DNA from: Verrucomicrobiia bacterium
Lineage (GTDB): Bacteria > Verrucomicrobiota > Verrucomicrobiia > JABWAM01
Direction: 5' to 3'
Assembly: GCA_028687435.1 (NCBI GenBank)
Contig: JAQUAF010000035.1
Coordinates: forward strand, 1 to 57,026
Length of the DNA: 57,026 nucleotides
This document shows, piece by piece, positions 35,619 through 44,165 of the stretch; position 1 is the stretch's first letter, and each line of letters opens with the position of its first letter. Below the pieces are notes generated by a model. That model had not been told where the DNA came from, did not search any database, and saw only the letters and a program-made list of their open reading frames with translations. Position numbers and translations under genes: made by a program.

Positions 35619-36575
35619 TTGAGAACGATCTGCATTGTCATACCGGTTTACAATGAGGAGGAAAACCTGCCCGTTCTCCACGAACGGCTGGTCAAGGCGC
35701 TTTCCGATGTCAAAGATCTGGATTACCGCATCCTTTTGGTGGACGACCATTCCTCCGATGCCACGCCGGAAGTCATCCGAAAACTGGCGGCCGGCGATCC
35801 GCGCGTGGAAACCATCCGCCTTTCCCGCAACAGCGGCAGCCATGTCGCCTGCGTGGCCGGCATCGACCATGGCGACGCGGACATGCTGATGATCATGGCG
35901 GCTGATTTGCAGGATCCGCCCGAACTCATCCCGGAAATGGTCCGCCGGCATGCCGAAGGATGGCAGATCGTGTGGGCGGTGCGCGAACAACGCGAAGGGG
36001 AATCGTTTTTCACCCTGGCCGCATCGCAAGTTTTTTACTGGTTGATGAACAGGATTTCCGACGTAAAGTTTGCCCCCAAAGGCGCCGATTTTCTGCTGGC
36101 CGACCGGCGGGTGGTAAAAGCTTTCCGCCAAATGCCGGAACGCAACATTTCCGTTTTTGCGGCCTTTGCATGGCTTGGTTTCAAACAGGTTTCAGTTCCT
36201 TATGTCAAAAAAAGCCGGCATGCCGGCGTTTCCAAGTGGAGCGTGGCCAAAAAGATCAAGCTGGCGATCGATTCATTTGTGGGTTTTTCCTACCTTCCCT
36301 TGCGGTTCATCAGCGTGCTCGGGGTTTGCTCCGCGACTGCCGGGCTGCTTTGGGCCATGGAGGTTTTGGTTTCGCGGCTGTTGGGATTCACTTGGACGTC
36401 GGGGTTCGCCAGCATCATGATGGCCATTCTCATCATGGGCGGCCTGCAACTGGTCATGCTGGGAGTGCTGGGGGAATATCTCTGGCGGGTGTTGGAGGAA
36501 TCAAGAAGGCGTCCGCGATACTTTGTGGAAAACGCTTTTTCAGCGCACGAACATCCGGGTTCCGAACGAAAATGA
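35619..36575 (+). CDS. family 2 glycosyltransferase (dolichyl/undecaprenyl-phosphate type)
   Basis: The TTG at 35619 has GAGGAG eight bases upstream. Residues 1-220 are a GT2 domain ('ICIVIPVYNEEENLPVL', 'ILLVDDHSSDATPEV', 'MLMIMAADLQDPPELIPEM'). Two C-terminal helices follow ('VLGVCSATAGLLWAMEVLV', 'FASIMMAILIMGGLQLVML'). Proteins of this DPM1/GtrB/ArnC type transfer a sugar to a polyprenyl phosphate at the inner membrane. It opens a region rich in glycan-tailoring enzymes and is convergent with a polysaccharide deacetylase. Confidence 0.9.
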   Translation: MRTICIVIPVYNEEENLPVLHERLVKALSDVKDLDYRILLVDDHSSDATPEVIRKLAAGDPRVETIRLSRNSGSHVACVAGIDHGDADMLMIMAADLQDPPELIPEMVRRHAEGWQIVWAVREQREGESFFTLAASQVFYWLMNRISDVKFAPKGADFLLADRRVVKAFRQMPERNISVFAAFAWLGFKQVSVPYVKKSRHAGVSKWSVAKKIKLAIDSFVGFSYLPLRFISVLGVCSATAGLLWAMEVLVSRLLGFTWTSGFASIMMAILIMGGLQLVMLGVLGEYLWRVLEESRRRPRYFVENAFSAHEHPGSERK

Positions 36576-36638
36576 CGCGGGTTTTGCCGCAAGTTTCGCC
36601 AAGTGGATGAACGAGCAATGAATGTTGCGGATGAAAAA

Positions 36639-37772
36639 CTACCGTCGTTCGTCACCCAATTGGATGAAAGGGTTGGCGCCATTTCCCATTTTGCGGGATG
36701 GTTTCTCCGAGCAGCGGGGCGCGCGGACCGGAGGGGCGCCTCCCAAATCCACGCAAGCTCCCCGGCCAAAAGTTTCCCGGACGTATTGTGAAAGTTGATG
36801 CGGCATGAGTGTTGCGGGGTGATGCGTCTCCAACACATGGTCCAGACAACGCTCGAGTTCTGCGACGGCTTTTGAATTTCCGCAATACCATTGATCGGGA
36901 TGGGCGTTGAACATCACCAGCCCTCCTTCCTGGCAAATCAAATCCAGCTTGGGACGCCAAAAAGGAAAGGTTTGCGACAGCGGAATATCCGCGAGCCATG
37001 GCATTTCAAAGGGGATGGTGTTTGGAAGAACCACCAATCCTCCCACCATGAAAGGACGGAAGGTCCGGACGCCATAATTTTGCGAAGGATGAAAAAACGG
37101 CCAGGAATCCAAAGCCGACATATCATAGCTGAAGCCGGTCTTTTCCAATGCCGCCCAAAACGCAGGGGAAACATACCAGGATGGGGAACGAAATCCCTTC
37201 ATTCCCAATTCCCTTGCCAGATCCATGACCGGACGAAGGCGGGCGATGATTTCGTCCTCCGAAAGGAATGCGATGAGATTGTCGTGCGCAATGTCATGAA
37301 GGGCAACCTCAAAACCTTCCTTGACCAGATCCCTGATCAACGGACGATAGGATTGCAGGTCCTTTCCAACAAAACTGAAACAACTGCGCAAACCTTTCCT
37401 TTTCGCCAGTTGGCACAACAGTTCGATTCCACGTTCCTGGCCAACAGAATCCGTATCGTGAGATAAAATCAAGGCACAACTTTTTTTGTCCGGCCAACTC
37501 CAACCCTCTTGGTCCGCCGTTGAAAACCCGTCGTCCAAAATCCGGTCAACCTCCCCATCCGCATAGGTCCGCGGAGAGCGGTTGGGCTGGGAGCGCACGC
37601 CTCGAACATGTGGACGAAAAAGACGCTTGGCGAGCCATACCCGCCAAACGCCAGGAACCCAGTGATAGGGGAATGGAAGCCGCGAACTCATGGGAAAATG
37701 GGGGCAATGCTGCCCTTTCAGAAGCCATTGCCTGAGCTTTTCTTTTTCGTCCCGGACGAGTGGAGAATTCAC
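36639..37772 (-). CDS. polysaccharide deacetylase (NodB homology) family protein
   Basis: 377 residues. The NodB motifs are 'LILSHDTDSVGQ' (catalytic Asp pair) and 'VALHDIAHD' (H-x3-H zinc ligands), followed by 'KGFRSPSWYVSPAFW' and 'VMFNAHPDQWY'. The family removes N- or O-acetyl groups from polysaccharides. No signal peptide is obvious, which suggests action on a cytoplasmic or lipid-linked precursor. It is convergent with the GT2 gene, separated by about 60 bases. Confidence 0.82.
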   Translation of the reverse strand: MNSPLVRDEKEKLRQWLLKGQHCPHFPMSSRLPFPYHWVPGVWRVWLAKRLFRPHVRGVRSQPNRSPRTYADGEVDRILDDGFSTADQEGWSWPDKKSCALILSHDTDSVGQERGIELLCQLAKRKGLRSCFSFVGKDLQSYRPLIRDLVKEGFEVALHDIAHDNLIAFLSEDEIIARLRPVMDLARELGMKGFRSPSWYVSPAFWAALEKTGFSYDMSALDSWPFFHPSQNYGVRTFRPFMVGGLVVLPNTIPFEMPWLADIPLSQTFPFWRPKLDLICQEGGLVMFNAHPDQWYCGNSKAVAELERCLDHVLETHHPATLMPHQLSQYVRETFGRGACVDLGGAPPVRAPRCSEKPSRKMGNGANPFIQLGDERR

Positions 37773-37938
37773 AAAATCGCAAGCTAAACGGCTGCCTTGG
37801 CGAAGTCAATGTTTTGCATCGGGCATGCGATGCAAAGGGAGGGATGGAGGGTTTCTTTTTGAGGCTTAAATAAACTTGCCATGCAATTAAAATTGAAAGA
37901 AAGTCAGCCCACAAATTTCACAAAGATCCCCTTTATTT

Positions 37939-39942
37939 ATGTGTGGCATTGCCGGTTTTTTCAATTCCGAGTTGGCAGATCTTTCAGCCCAACGCAATAC
38001 CTTGGAGGCCATGCTCCGGCGTATTGCCCACCGGGGACCCGATGAGGCGGGAATTTTTCTGGCTCCCGGCCTGGCCATGGGAGCTGTCCGGTTGAGCATC
38101 GTGGATCTGCAAGGGGGCTCCCAGCCGATCGGCAACGAAACCGGGGAAATCTTTGTTTCCTTCAACGGAGAGATTTTCAACCATCCCGAACTCCGCGCCA
38201 TGTTGGAGGGCAAAGGCCACCTTTTCAGCACCCACGCCGATACGGAAGTTTTGATTCACCTGTACGAGGAATATGGATTGGATTTCCTGAAACAACTGAA
38301 CGGGCAATTTGCCTTTGCGCTATGGGACGGGCGGAAAAAAAATCTCATCCTGGCGCGGGACCGGCCCGGCATCCGTCCGCTCTTTTTCACCCAGTTGGGC
38401 AAGACCTTTGTCTTCGGATCGGAGATCAAGTCCCTTTTCACCTATCCGCAAGTCAGGCGAACGATTGACCCCGCCGGGTTGGACCAGATCCTCACTTTTT
38501 GGACGACCGTCGGGGAAACCACATTTTTTGAAGGAATCCATGAACTGCCGCCGGCTCATTTTTTGATTGTATCCGCCAACCAACCTCCGCGCATGGAGCG
38601 TTACTGGGACTGCGATTTTCCCATTCCCTCCACTCCACCGGCCCAGACGGAAGACATTGACGAAGCGGCCTGCCGTCTCAAGGAATCCCTTTTGGAATCG
38701 GTGCGGCTGCAGCTTCGCGCCGATGTGCCGGTGGGCGTTTATTTAAGCGGGGGCATCGATTCCTCGGTGATCACTTCCCTGGTCAGCCAATGCCAGCCGG
38801 GACGGTTCAAGACCTTTTCCGTTCAGTTTGAGGATCCCCAACTCGACGAAAGCGATTACCAGCAAGAGATGGTTTCCATGCACAAGACGGATCATCATTT
38901 CATCCGATGCGGTCCCTCGGATGTCGGAGCGGTTTTTCCGGAAATCGTCTGGCACACGGAAAAGCCGGTTTTTCGCACCGCGCCGGGGCCGCTGTTTCTC
39001 CTCTCGAAACTCACCCGGGAAAACGGCATCAAAGTGGTTCTCACCGGGGAAGGGGCCGATGAAATGTTGTGGGGGTATGATACGTTCAAGGAACAGAAAA
39101 TCCGTGAATTCTGGCGGCGTTTCCCCAATTCATCCCGCCGCCCGCTGCTGTTGAAAAAATTGTTTCCCTACCTTTCCCATTATCGGGATGATCGTTATTT
39201 CCAATTGCTCCGGATGTTCTACCAATCGGATCTCTCCTCGGCCGATCTTCGGGCTTATTCGCATCTTCCTCGCTGGCGCAACAACACCGCGCTCAAGAGT
39301 TTTTACTCGCCTGAATTCCGCGCGCGCGTGGGCGAAAACTCGTCCCGGCAGGCGATGGAAAAATGTCTTCCGCCCGACTTCGACCGGTGGAACTCCCTGG
39401 AACGCAACCAGTACCTGGAAACCCTGACCCTCATGCCGGGCTATCTTCTCGCTTCCCAAGGCGACCGCATGGCCATGGCCCATGGGGTTGAGGGACGCTT
39501 CCCATTCCTGGATCACCATGTGATCTCTTTTTGCGCCAGTCTTCCCGGAAACTTGAAAATGCGCCGCCTGTGCGACAAGTTTCTTCTGCGTCAGGCGTTC
39601 AAACGGGAATTGCCCCCAAAAATCTTCGAACGCTCCAAACGCGCGTACATGTCGCCGGACGCCGTCAGTTTCATCCAGCCCTCCGCGCAGGCATACATGG
39701 AGGAGGTGGTTTCGGAAACAGCCATCCGAAGGGCCGGAATTTTCGACTGGAAAACCGTCCAGCGCCATCTGGCAAAGGTCAAGGCGACTCCCGCGCAAAA
39801 CCTCACCTATCGGGACAATATGGCCATGGTCGTGCTGGTTTCAGCCCAGTTGGCCCACCATTTGTTTGTCGAAAAATTCCCTTTACAGGAAAGCGGGAAA
39901 CTTCCCAAAATCGCGAAGGAGATTTGCCTACAAAGGATCTAA
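37939..39942 (+). CDS. asnB: asparagine synthetase (glutamine-hydrolysing) type amidotransferase
   Basis: 667 residues with an intact class II glutaminase domain (Cys2 in 'MCGIAGFFN', 'HRGPDEAGIF', 'FVSFNGEIFNH') and a synthetase domain with the PP-loop 'SGGIDSS' from residue 270 and 'GEGADEMLWGY'. It could make asparagine. In surface-glycan and exosortase-type clusters such enzymes amidate uronic acids or other carboxylates. The carrier-protein gene starts four bases after its stop, so a tailoring role is favoured. Confidence 0.9.
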   Translation: MCGIAGFFNSELADLSAQRNTLEAMLRRIAHRGPDEAGIFLAPGLAMGAVRLSIVDLQGGSQPIGNETGEIFVSFNGEIFNHPELRAMLEGKGHLFSTHADTEVLIHLYEEYGLDFLKQLNGQFAFALWDGRKKNLILARDRPGIRPLFFTQLGKTFVFGSEIKSLFTYPQVRRTIDPAGLDQILTFWTTVGETTFFEGIHELPPAHFLIVSANQPPRMERYWDCDFPIPSTPPAQTEDIDEAACRLKESLLESVRLQLRADVPVGVYLSGGIDSSVITSLVSQCQPGRFKTFSVQFEDPQLDESDYQQEMVSMHKTDHHFIRCGPSDVGAVFPEIVWHTEKPVFRTAPGPLFLLSKLTRENGIKVVLTGEGADEMLWGYDTFKEQKIREFWRRFPNSSRRPLLLKKLFPYLSHYRDDRYFQLLRMFYQSDLSSADLRAYSHLPRWRNNTALKSFYSPEFRARVGENSSRQAMEKCLPPDFDRWNSLERNQYLETLTLMPGYLLASQGDRMAMAHGVEGRFPFLDHHVISFCASLPGNLKMRRLCDKFLLRQAFKRELPPKIFERSKRAYMSPDAVSFIQPSAQAYMEEVVSETAIRRAGIFDWKTVQRHLAKVKATPAQNLTYRDNMAMVVLVSAQLAHHLFVEKFPLQESGKLPKIAKEICLQRI

Positions 39943-39945
39943 AAT

Positions 39946-40191
39946 ATGAGCATTGAACAGGAGATTCGCGCCTATATCCTGGAAAACATTCCCGGAGCAC
40001 AGAATTTGTCCTTTCAGGACGAAGAGTCCCTTGCGGGCGGGGGCATTGTGGATTCGCAGGGAATCATCCAGATTGTTTCTTTTGTTGAACAAAAATACGG
40101 CGTCAAATTTGGCGATCAGGAAATCAACGAGGAAAACTGCGCCAGTGTGGCCAGTTTTGCCCGTTTTGTCCGCAAACGGCAAACCCCTTAA
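39946..40191 (+). CDS. acyl carrier protein
   Basis: An 81-residue carrier protein. The phosphopantetheine site is the Ser in 'GGGIVDSQGIIQIV' (DSQ instead of the common DSL). 'VEQKYGVKFGDQEINEEN' gives the usual helix III context. AAGGA precedes the ATG. It is tightly linked to asnB upstream and a GNAT gene 11 bases downstream, which suggests a carrier dedicated to this pathway rather than fatty-acid synthesis. Confidence 0.85.
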   Translation: MSIEQEIRAYILENIPGAQNLSFQDEESLAGGGIVDSQGIIQIVSFVEQKYGVKFGDQEINEENCASVASFARFVRKRQTP

Positions 40192-40202
40192 ACACCGATC
40201 CC

Positions 40203-40838
40203 ATGGTTGTGCCGCTGGAAGAAAAACATTTGGACACTGTGGCTGAGCTGCAGGTGAAAACCTTCGCCCACAGTCCGATCGGACGCATGGGAAAGCGTTT
40301 TCTGACAGACTTCCTCTATCCCTCGCTTTTCACCGATCCTTATTTCATCGGATTGGTTTGTCTCCAGGACGAGCGGATCGCCGGTTTTTTGATCGCAACC
40401 TCGCGCCGGGACGGATTCATCAGCCGCGTGGCCTTCCGCCATTTGGCGCGTTTGATCAAGACGCTTCTCCATTCCTGCCTGGAAAATCCGCGTTTTTTCC
40501 CCGTTTACCTGAAAACCTTCTTCTATTTTTGCAAACACCTTTTCGTGGGAGACGGGTTTGACGGAAAGGAAAATTGGGGCGAATTCATCTCCATTGTCAT
40601 CCAGCCGTCCATCCGCCGGCCCGCCGGACCGATGGAGAAAAACGAAAAGCCGGCCAACCAGCTGTTGATCCGCGGCATGGAATTGATGAAGGAGAAAAAG
40701 TGCGAAAAATTTGTCACATTTATCGAACCCAAAAATTTTCTTTCCGAGGTTTTCTTTTCCCACTTTGGCTTTCGTTTCTTCAAGGATGCCGCCTTTTTTG
40801 GCCTGAAAACCCGGGCTTTTGTCCGGGAACTGCCATGA
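40203..40838 (+). CDS. GNAT-family N-acyltransferase
   Basis: A 211-residue protein with the GNAT pattern: N-terminal 'VVPLEEKHLDTVAELQVKTF', a central beta strand 'FIGLVCLQDERIAGFLIA' and a C-terminal 'EFISIVIQPSIRRPAG' followed by 'ANQLLIRGMELMKEKKC', as in acyl-CoA binding. It likely acylates an amine. An acyl-ACP donor is possible because it lies between a carrier protein and a synthetase-like gene. Confidence 0.78.
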   Translation: MVVPLEEKHLDTVAELQVKTFAHSPIGRMGKRFLTDFLYPSLFTDPYFIGLVCLQDERIAGFLIATSRRDGFISRVAFRHLARLIKTLLHSCLENPRFFPVYLKTFFYFCKHLFVGDGFDGKENWGEFISIVIQPSIRRPAGPMEKNEKPANQLLIRGMELMKEKKCEKFVTFIEPKNFLSEVFFSHFGFRFFKDAAFFGLKTRAFVRELP

Positions 40839-40863
40839 TTTTATTCCTTTCCCCGCATCAGCC

Positions 40864-42195
40864 ATGAATTTCAACCTGATCCAGCATCCTCCTTCGCCGT
40901 TTTCATTCTTCTGGAATCCGGCCAGCTCCCGCGAACGCTATGAAGAATTGCTGATGGCGGACACTCCTTTCGACGCAACTCCGTACCATGGGCAGCATGT
41001 CCTGACATGGCGGAAAGGAACTGACTTTTGGGCCGCGCGGGATCCGTTTGGGGTGGCCAAGCTTTTCTACACACTGCCTGACAAAAAGGGAACTTTTCAT
41101 CTGGGCCATTCGCTTTGCGAACTGATGGCGCAATCAGGCGCGGGTTTTGAAAAAATTTTTTCGATTCCGGCCGGACACGCCGCCCGCTTTGACCTGGCGC
41201 AAGGAAGGGTTTTTTTGAAACCCTATTACACGCTGCCTCAATCGCCCGATTCTTCGACGGCTTTTGACATGGAGGGTTTCGGACGAAAAATCCGGTCCCG
41301 TCTTGACGACTGCCTGGGGCGGTTGTTGCCGCGCCTGGGCGCATCCGAGATTCATGTCACCTTGTCCGGCGGCCTGGACAGCACCATGATCGCCGCGCTG
41401 CTCAAACACCATGCCGACAAAGCCGGTCTTTCCGTGACGGCTTTTACCTTCTCCGTGCAAGGCCATGATGGCGAAAACGAGGTCAGCGAAGACATGATTT
41501 TTGCCAGGAAAGCCGCCCGCGATTTAAAAATTCCCCTGCGGGAAGTCGCCATCACCCGGCAAAACCTCATTGAGGGAGTGGACGACGCGCTCCGGCACGG
41601 CATGGATTGGCGCGATTTCAATCATCACTGCGCCCTGGCCAACCTCTATCTTGCCCGGGCCATCCGGGAATATCGGGATTCGAAAAAGCTTCCCGGTCCC
41701 GGCTTTGTCTTTACGGGTGAATTGATGAATGAGCTGACCGCCGATTATACCACCGTGGAATTCGACGGGGCGGATTATTATGTCGTTCCCAAGCTCGGCA
41801 AGGGGCGGTTGCGGCGCCTTTATTTGCAGGGCATGGATTCGGCCAGCCGGGAAACCGGTGTTTTTCGCGCCTCAAATCTTGAGGCCATGGAACCTTATTT
41901 TGCCGTGGCTGAGGATTACCTTCAAGTGCCGGAAGATATCCTCATTGAAAGCAACGCCAAACAGCAGATTTCAGCGATGGTGGGCGGCGATCTGGTGCCA
42001 GGCTACATTTTTGACCGGAAAAAAGTTCGCGAACAGGTCGGTTCGGAAAAGAGCGGCGGCGTTCTCAAGACATTGATTCGGGCCGGAATCACCCAGGATT
42101 TTCTGAAGAGGAGATTTTCCGGGATTTTCCGCATCCCTCCCTCCTTGGCGGTGGAAAGCGTTTTTCAATTGGGCCGCTTCCGGCGCCAGCCCTGA
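40864..42195 (+). CDS. asparagine-synthetase-like ATP-dependent synthetase without glutaminase Cys
   Basis: The ATG at 40864 gives 443 residues; an upstream in-frame start at 40819 would overlap the GNAT gene. The N-terminal part keeps the AsnB fold ('FWAARDPFGVAKLFYTL') but begins 'MNFNLIQHPP' and has no Cys2, so it cannot hydrolyse glutamine. The synthetase domain has 'LSGGLDSTMIAALL' (Ser168) and 'TGELMNELTADYTT'. Loss of the glutaminase with retention of the PP-loop is seen in beta-lactam synthetases and in other amide-forming enzymes that use a substrate amine or ammonia. Exact reaction unknown. Confidence 0.75.
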   Translation: MNFNLIQHPPSPFSFFWNPASSRERYEELLMADTPFDATPYHGQHVLTWRKGTDFWAARDPFGVAKLFYTLPDKKGTFHLGHSLCELMAQSGAGFEKIFSIPAGHAARFDLAQGRVFLKPYYTLPQSPDSSTAFDMEGFGRKIRSRLDDCLGRLLPRLGASEIHVTLSGGLDSTMIAALLKHHADKAGLSVTAFTFSVQGHDGENEVSEDMIFARKAARDLKIPLREVAITRQNLIEGVDDALRHGMDWRDFNHHCALANLYLARAIREYRDSKKLPGPGFVFTGELMNELTADYTTVEFDGADYYVVPKLGKGRLRRLYLQGMDSASRETGVFRASNLEAMEPYFAVAEDYLQVPEDILIESNAKQQISAMVGGDLVPGYIFDRKKVREQVGSEKSGGVLKTLIRAGITQDFLKRRFSGIFRIPPSLAVESVFQLGRFRRQP

Positions 42196-42223
42196 AAAGC
42201 GGGCCTGGCCGAACGCAATGCGA

Positions 42224-43162
42224 TCACGGTGAAAGATTCCCGGCGGGCGCGCCGGACAATCGGGTCTTGATGGACTTGATCCATTCGCCGGGTTTTCCCC
42301 GTTTCGATGCAACCTCCACCTGTTCCAAAATAACGGCCCGATGGTCCCCGCAAATGACATAGACCTCCCCGGCGTCAATCCTGGCCGCTTGGCCGGGAAT
42401 GCCGTAATATGGACGCTCGAAAAGACGCGCGCGCCATAATTTCATCGGCGAATTTTCATAATGGGTGAAAGCCCCGGGATAGGGATCGGATTGGGAACGG
42501 ATAAAATTGTAAACCTGGCGGGCGGATTGGCGCCAGTCGACCAATCCGTCGTTTGGCGTCCTTTGCGCGCAGTAGGTCGCCTGGTTGTGATCCTGGGGCG
42601 CCGGCTGGCGCTGTCCGGCCAGAATCGGAAGATAAACTTCCCTCAACACCTCGACCGTCTTACTTTCCAACTTTTCCAAAATATCGGAGATATAGTCTGT
42701 TTCTTCCACCGGTATTCTCCCCTGGGCCCAGACAGGGCCGTCATCCATGCCATTGGTGAAAGTGAAAAAGGAAAATCCAACCTCCTTTTCGCCGTTGAGG
42801 ATCGGCCAGATCAAGGGCGAACCGCCGCGATACTTGGGCAGAAGGGAATTGTGAATGCCGATAAACCCATGCGGCGCAAACGACAGCGTCTCACGGCCAA
42901 GCAGCCAGTACCAACCGGCCACAAGACACAAGTCGGGTTTCAGGCGGGCGATGATTTCCTCGGCCTGCTTCCGGTTTTTGGCGGCATAAAACGCAAGACC
43001 GCTGTCGCGGGCAAATGTCTCAAAATCGTTGAAAACGGTGCGGGTGTCCTCCCGGTCATCGATGATCAGCGCGCCCATCAGGGTTTGGGCGGAAAGCGAA
43101 CGCATTTCCTGACAAACGCGCAACCCCAACCGTTTGCTGCCCATGAAAAGAACCTTTTGCAC
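42224..43162 (-). CDS. formyltransferase-fold enzyme (methionyl-tRNA formyltransferase-like)
   Basis: 312 residues with the formyltransferase core 'GIHNSLLPKYRGGSP' (His104) and 'NGMDDGPVWAQG' (Asp), plus an Fmt-like C-terminal domain. The Asn normally two residues before the catalytic His (N-x-H) is Gly here. Formyltransferases of this type use N10-formyl-tetrahydrofolate to formylate amino sugars or Met-tRNA. The context favours an amino sugar or a related amine. It starts three bases after the carrier-protein stop, so it is in the FkbH operon. Confidence 0.8.
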   Translation of the reverse strand: MQKVLFMGSKRLGLRVCQEMRSLSAQTLMGALIIDDREDTRTVFNDFETFARDSGLAFYAAKNRKQAEEIIARLKPDLCLVAGWYWLLGRETLSFAPHGFIGIHNSLLPKYRGGSPLIWPILNGEKEVGFSFFTFTNGMDDGPVWAQGRIPVEETDYISDILEKLESKTVEVLREVYLPILAGQRQPAPQDHNQATYCAQRTPNDGLVDWRQSARQVYNFIRSQSDPYPGAFTHYENSPMKLWRARLFERPYYGIPGQAARIDAGEVYVICGDHRAVILEQVEVASKRGKPGEWIKSIKTRLSGAPAGNLSP

Positions 43163-43165
43163 GAT

Positions 43166-43402
43166 TCACCCCTTCTTCTTCGCGATCAGATCCATCATCT
43201 CCCCGACGTTCTGGAGCTTTTCGACCTCGCCGGTGCCAAACCGGATGCCGAACTTCTTTTCAACCGCCACCACCAGTTGAATGTGCATCAACGAATCCCA
43301 CGCGGGAATATCCTTTGCCGTCATTTCCCGGCGGATGACAATCAAGGGATCCTCGAACACTTCGTGAAAAACAGAGGCCAAATCGGTTTCAATCGGATTC
43401 AT
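43166..43402 (-). CDS. acyl carrier protein paired with FkbH
   Basis: The start at 43402 ('MNPIETDLASVFHEVF') gives 78 residues; the frame continues upstream into the toxin-like gene. The phosphopantetheine Ser lies in 'IPAWDSLMHIQLVVAVE', and 'FGIRFGTGEVEKLQNVGEM' is typical of carrier proteins that accompany FkbH-like enzymes. It would hold a glyceryl thioester made by FkbH (known role of the family). It starts only five bases after the HepT-like stop. Confidence 0.87.
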   Translation of the reverse strand: MNPIETDLASVFHEVFEDPLIVIRREMTAKDIPAWDSLMHIQLVVAVEKKFGIRFGTGEVEKLQNVGEMMDLIAKKKG

Positions 43403-43407
43403 ATTTC

Positions 43408-43752
43408 CTAAATTCCCATTTCCTTTTTCATTTTCAAAATGGTGATTTTCAACTGTGGAATGTCTTTTTCGATGATATTCCAAGTCCGTTCAAGATCGAT
43501 CCCCAAATAATCATGAACCACCACATTCCGAAAACCGGAGATCTCCCGCCAGTTCACTTCCGGATGATTATTCTTCATGGACTCCGCAAGATGTTGTGTC
43601 GATTCGGTGAGTGTATGCAGATTTCGCAGAATGGCATCTTGGGTCTTGCGATCACTCATAAAGTTTTCCCTGCCTTCCTGGGCAAAACGCTCGATCCACT
43701 CCAGGCATTCGTGAATGTGAATCAAATAAAGGCGGTTGTCCTTAACGCTCAT
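43408..43752 (-). CDS. HepT-like toxin (DUF86)
   Basis: About 114 residues from the ATG at 43752. The motif 'RNVVVHDYLGID' is the R-x4-H-x-Y signature of HepT/DUF86 toxins, which act on RNA or tRNA and are neutralised by AMPylation from the MntA partner. Its start overlaps the MntA-like stop by four bases. The protein is all-helical. Unusually, the next gene (carrier protein) follows after five bases. Confidence 0.85.
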   Translation of the reverse strand: MSVKDNRLYLIHIHECLEWIERFAQEGRENFMSDRKTQDAILRNLHTLTESTQHLAESMKNNHPEVNWREISGFRNVVVHDYLGIDLERTWNIIEKDIPQLKITILKMKKEMGI

Positions 43753-44039
43753 ATCGCCATTGCCTCTTTTTGGATCCGATCCCGAATGAACCAATGCAAG
43801 CCTTTTTCAGTAACCACATCCACCTTGCAATGAAATATCTCCTGCAATTCGATTTGAAATCCGCCCAAATCAAAAAGACTTCGCCCGGGTTCCATGTCCA
43901 CAAGAAAATCCACATCGCTGGAGTCGGCGTCTTCCCCGCGCGCCACCGAGCCAAACAATTTAATCGAGGTCACGCCATACTTTCGCGCCACATTAAAAAT
44001 CTCATCGCGATGTTGTTGGATGATTTCTTTTTTACTCAT
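43749..44039 (-). CDS. MntA-like nucleotidyltransferase antitoxin
   Basis: About 96 residues from 'MSKKEIIQQHRDEIF'. 'KLFGSVARGEDADSSDVDF' carries the GS-x10-D-x-D motif of minimal nucleotidyltransferases. In MntA/HepT pairs this protein AMPylates the toxin. It is encoded before, and overlaps, the HepT-like gene, the usual order. The pair lies between FkbH and its carrier protein on the same strand. Confidence 0.87.
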   Translation of the reverse strand: MSKKEIIQQHRDEIFNVARKYGVTSIKLFGSVARGEDADSSDVDFLVDMEPGRSLFDLGGFQIELQEIFHCKVDVVTEKGLHWFIRDRIQKEAMAI

Positions 44040-44165
44040 GCGTTTCCCTGTCAATCAAACTCCATTCTTGGCTAAAAAATGATGTATTATGGATTTATTA
44101 AATGATGGAACCCTCGGTAAGATGTCATTCATCCCATCAATTGCAAGTCCGAAACTGCTCCAAAA

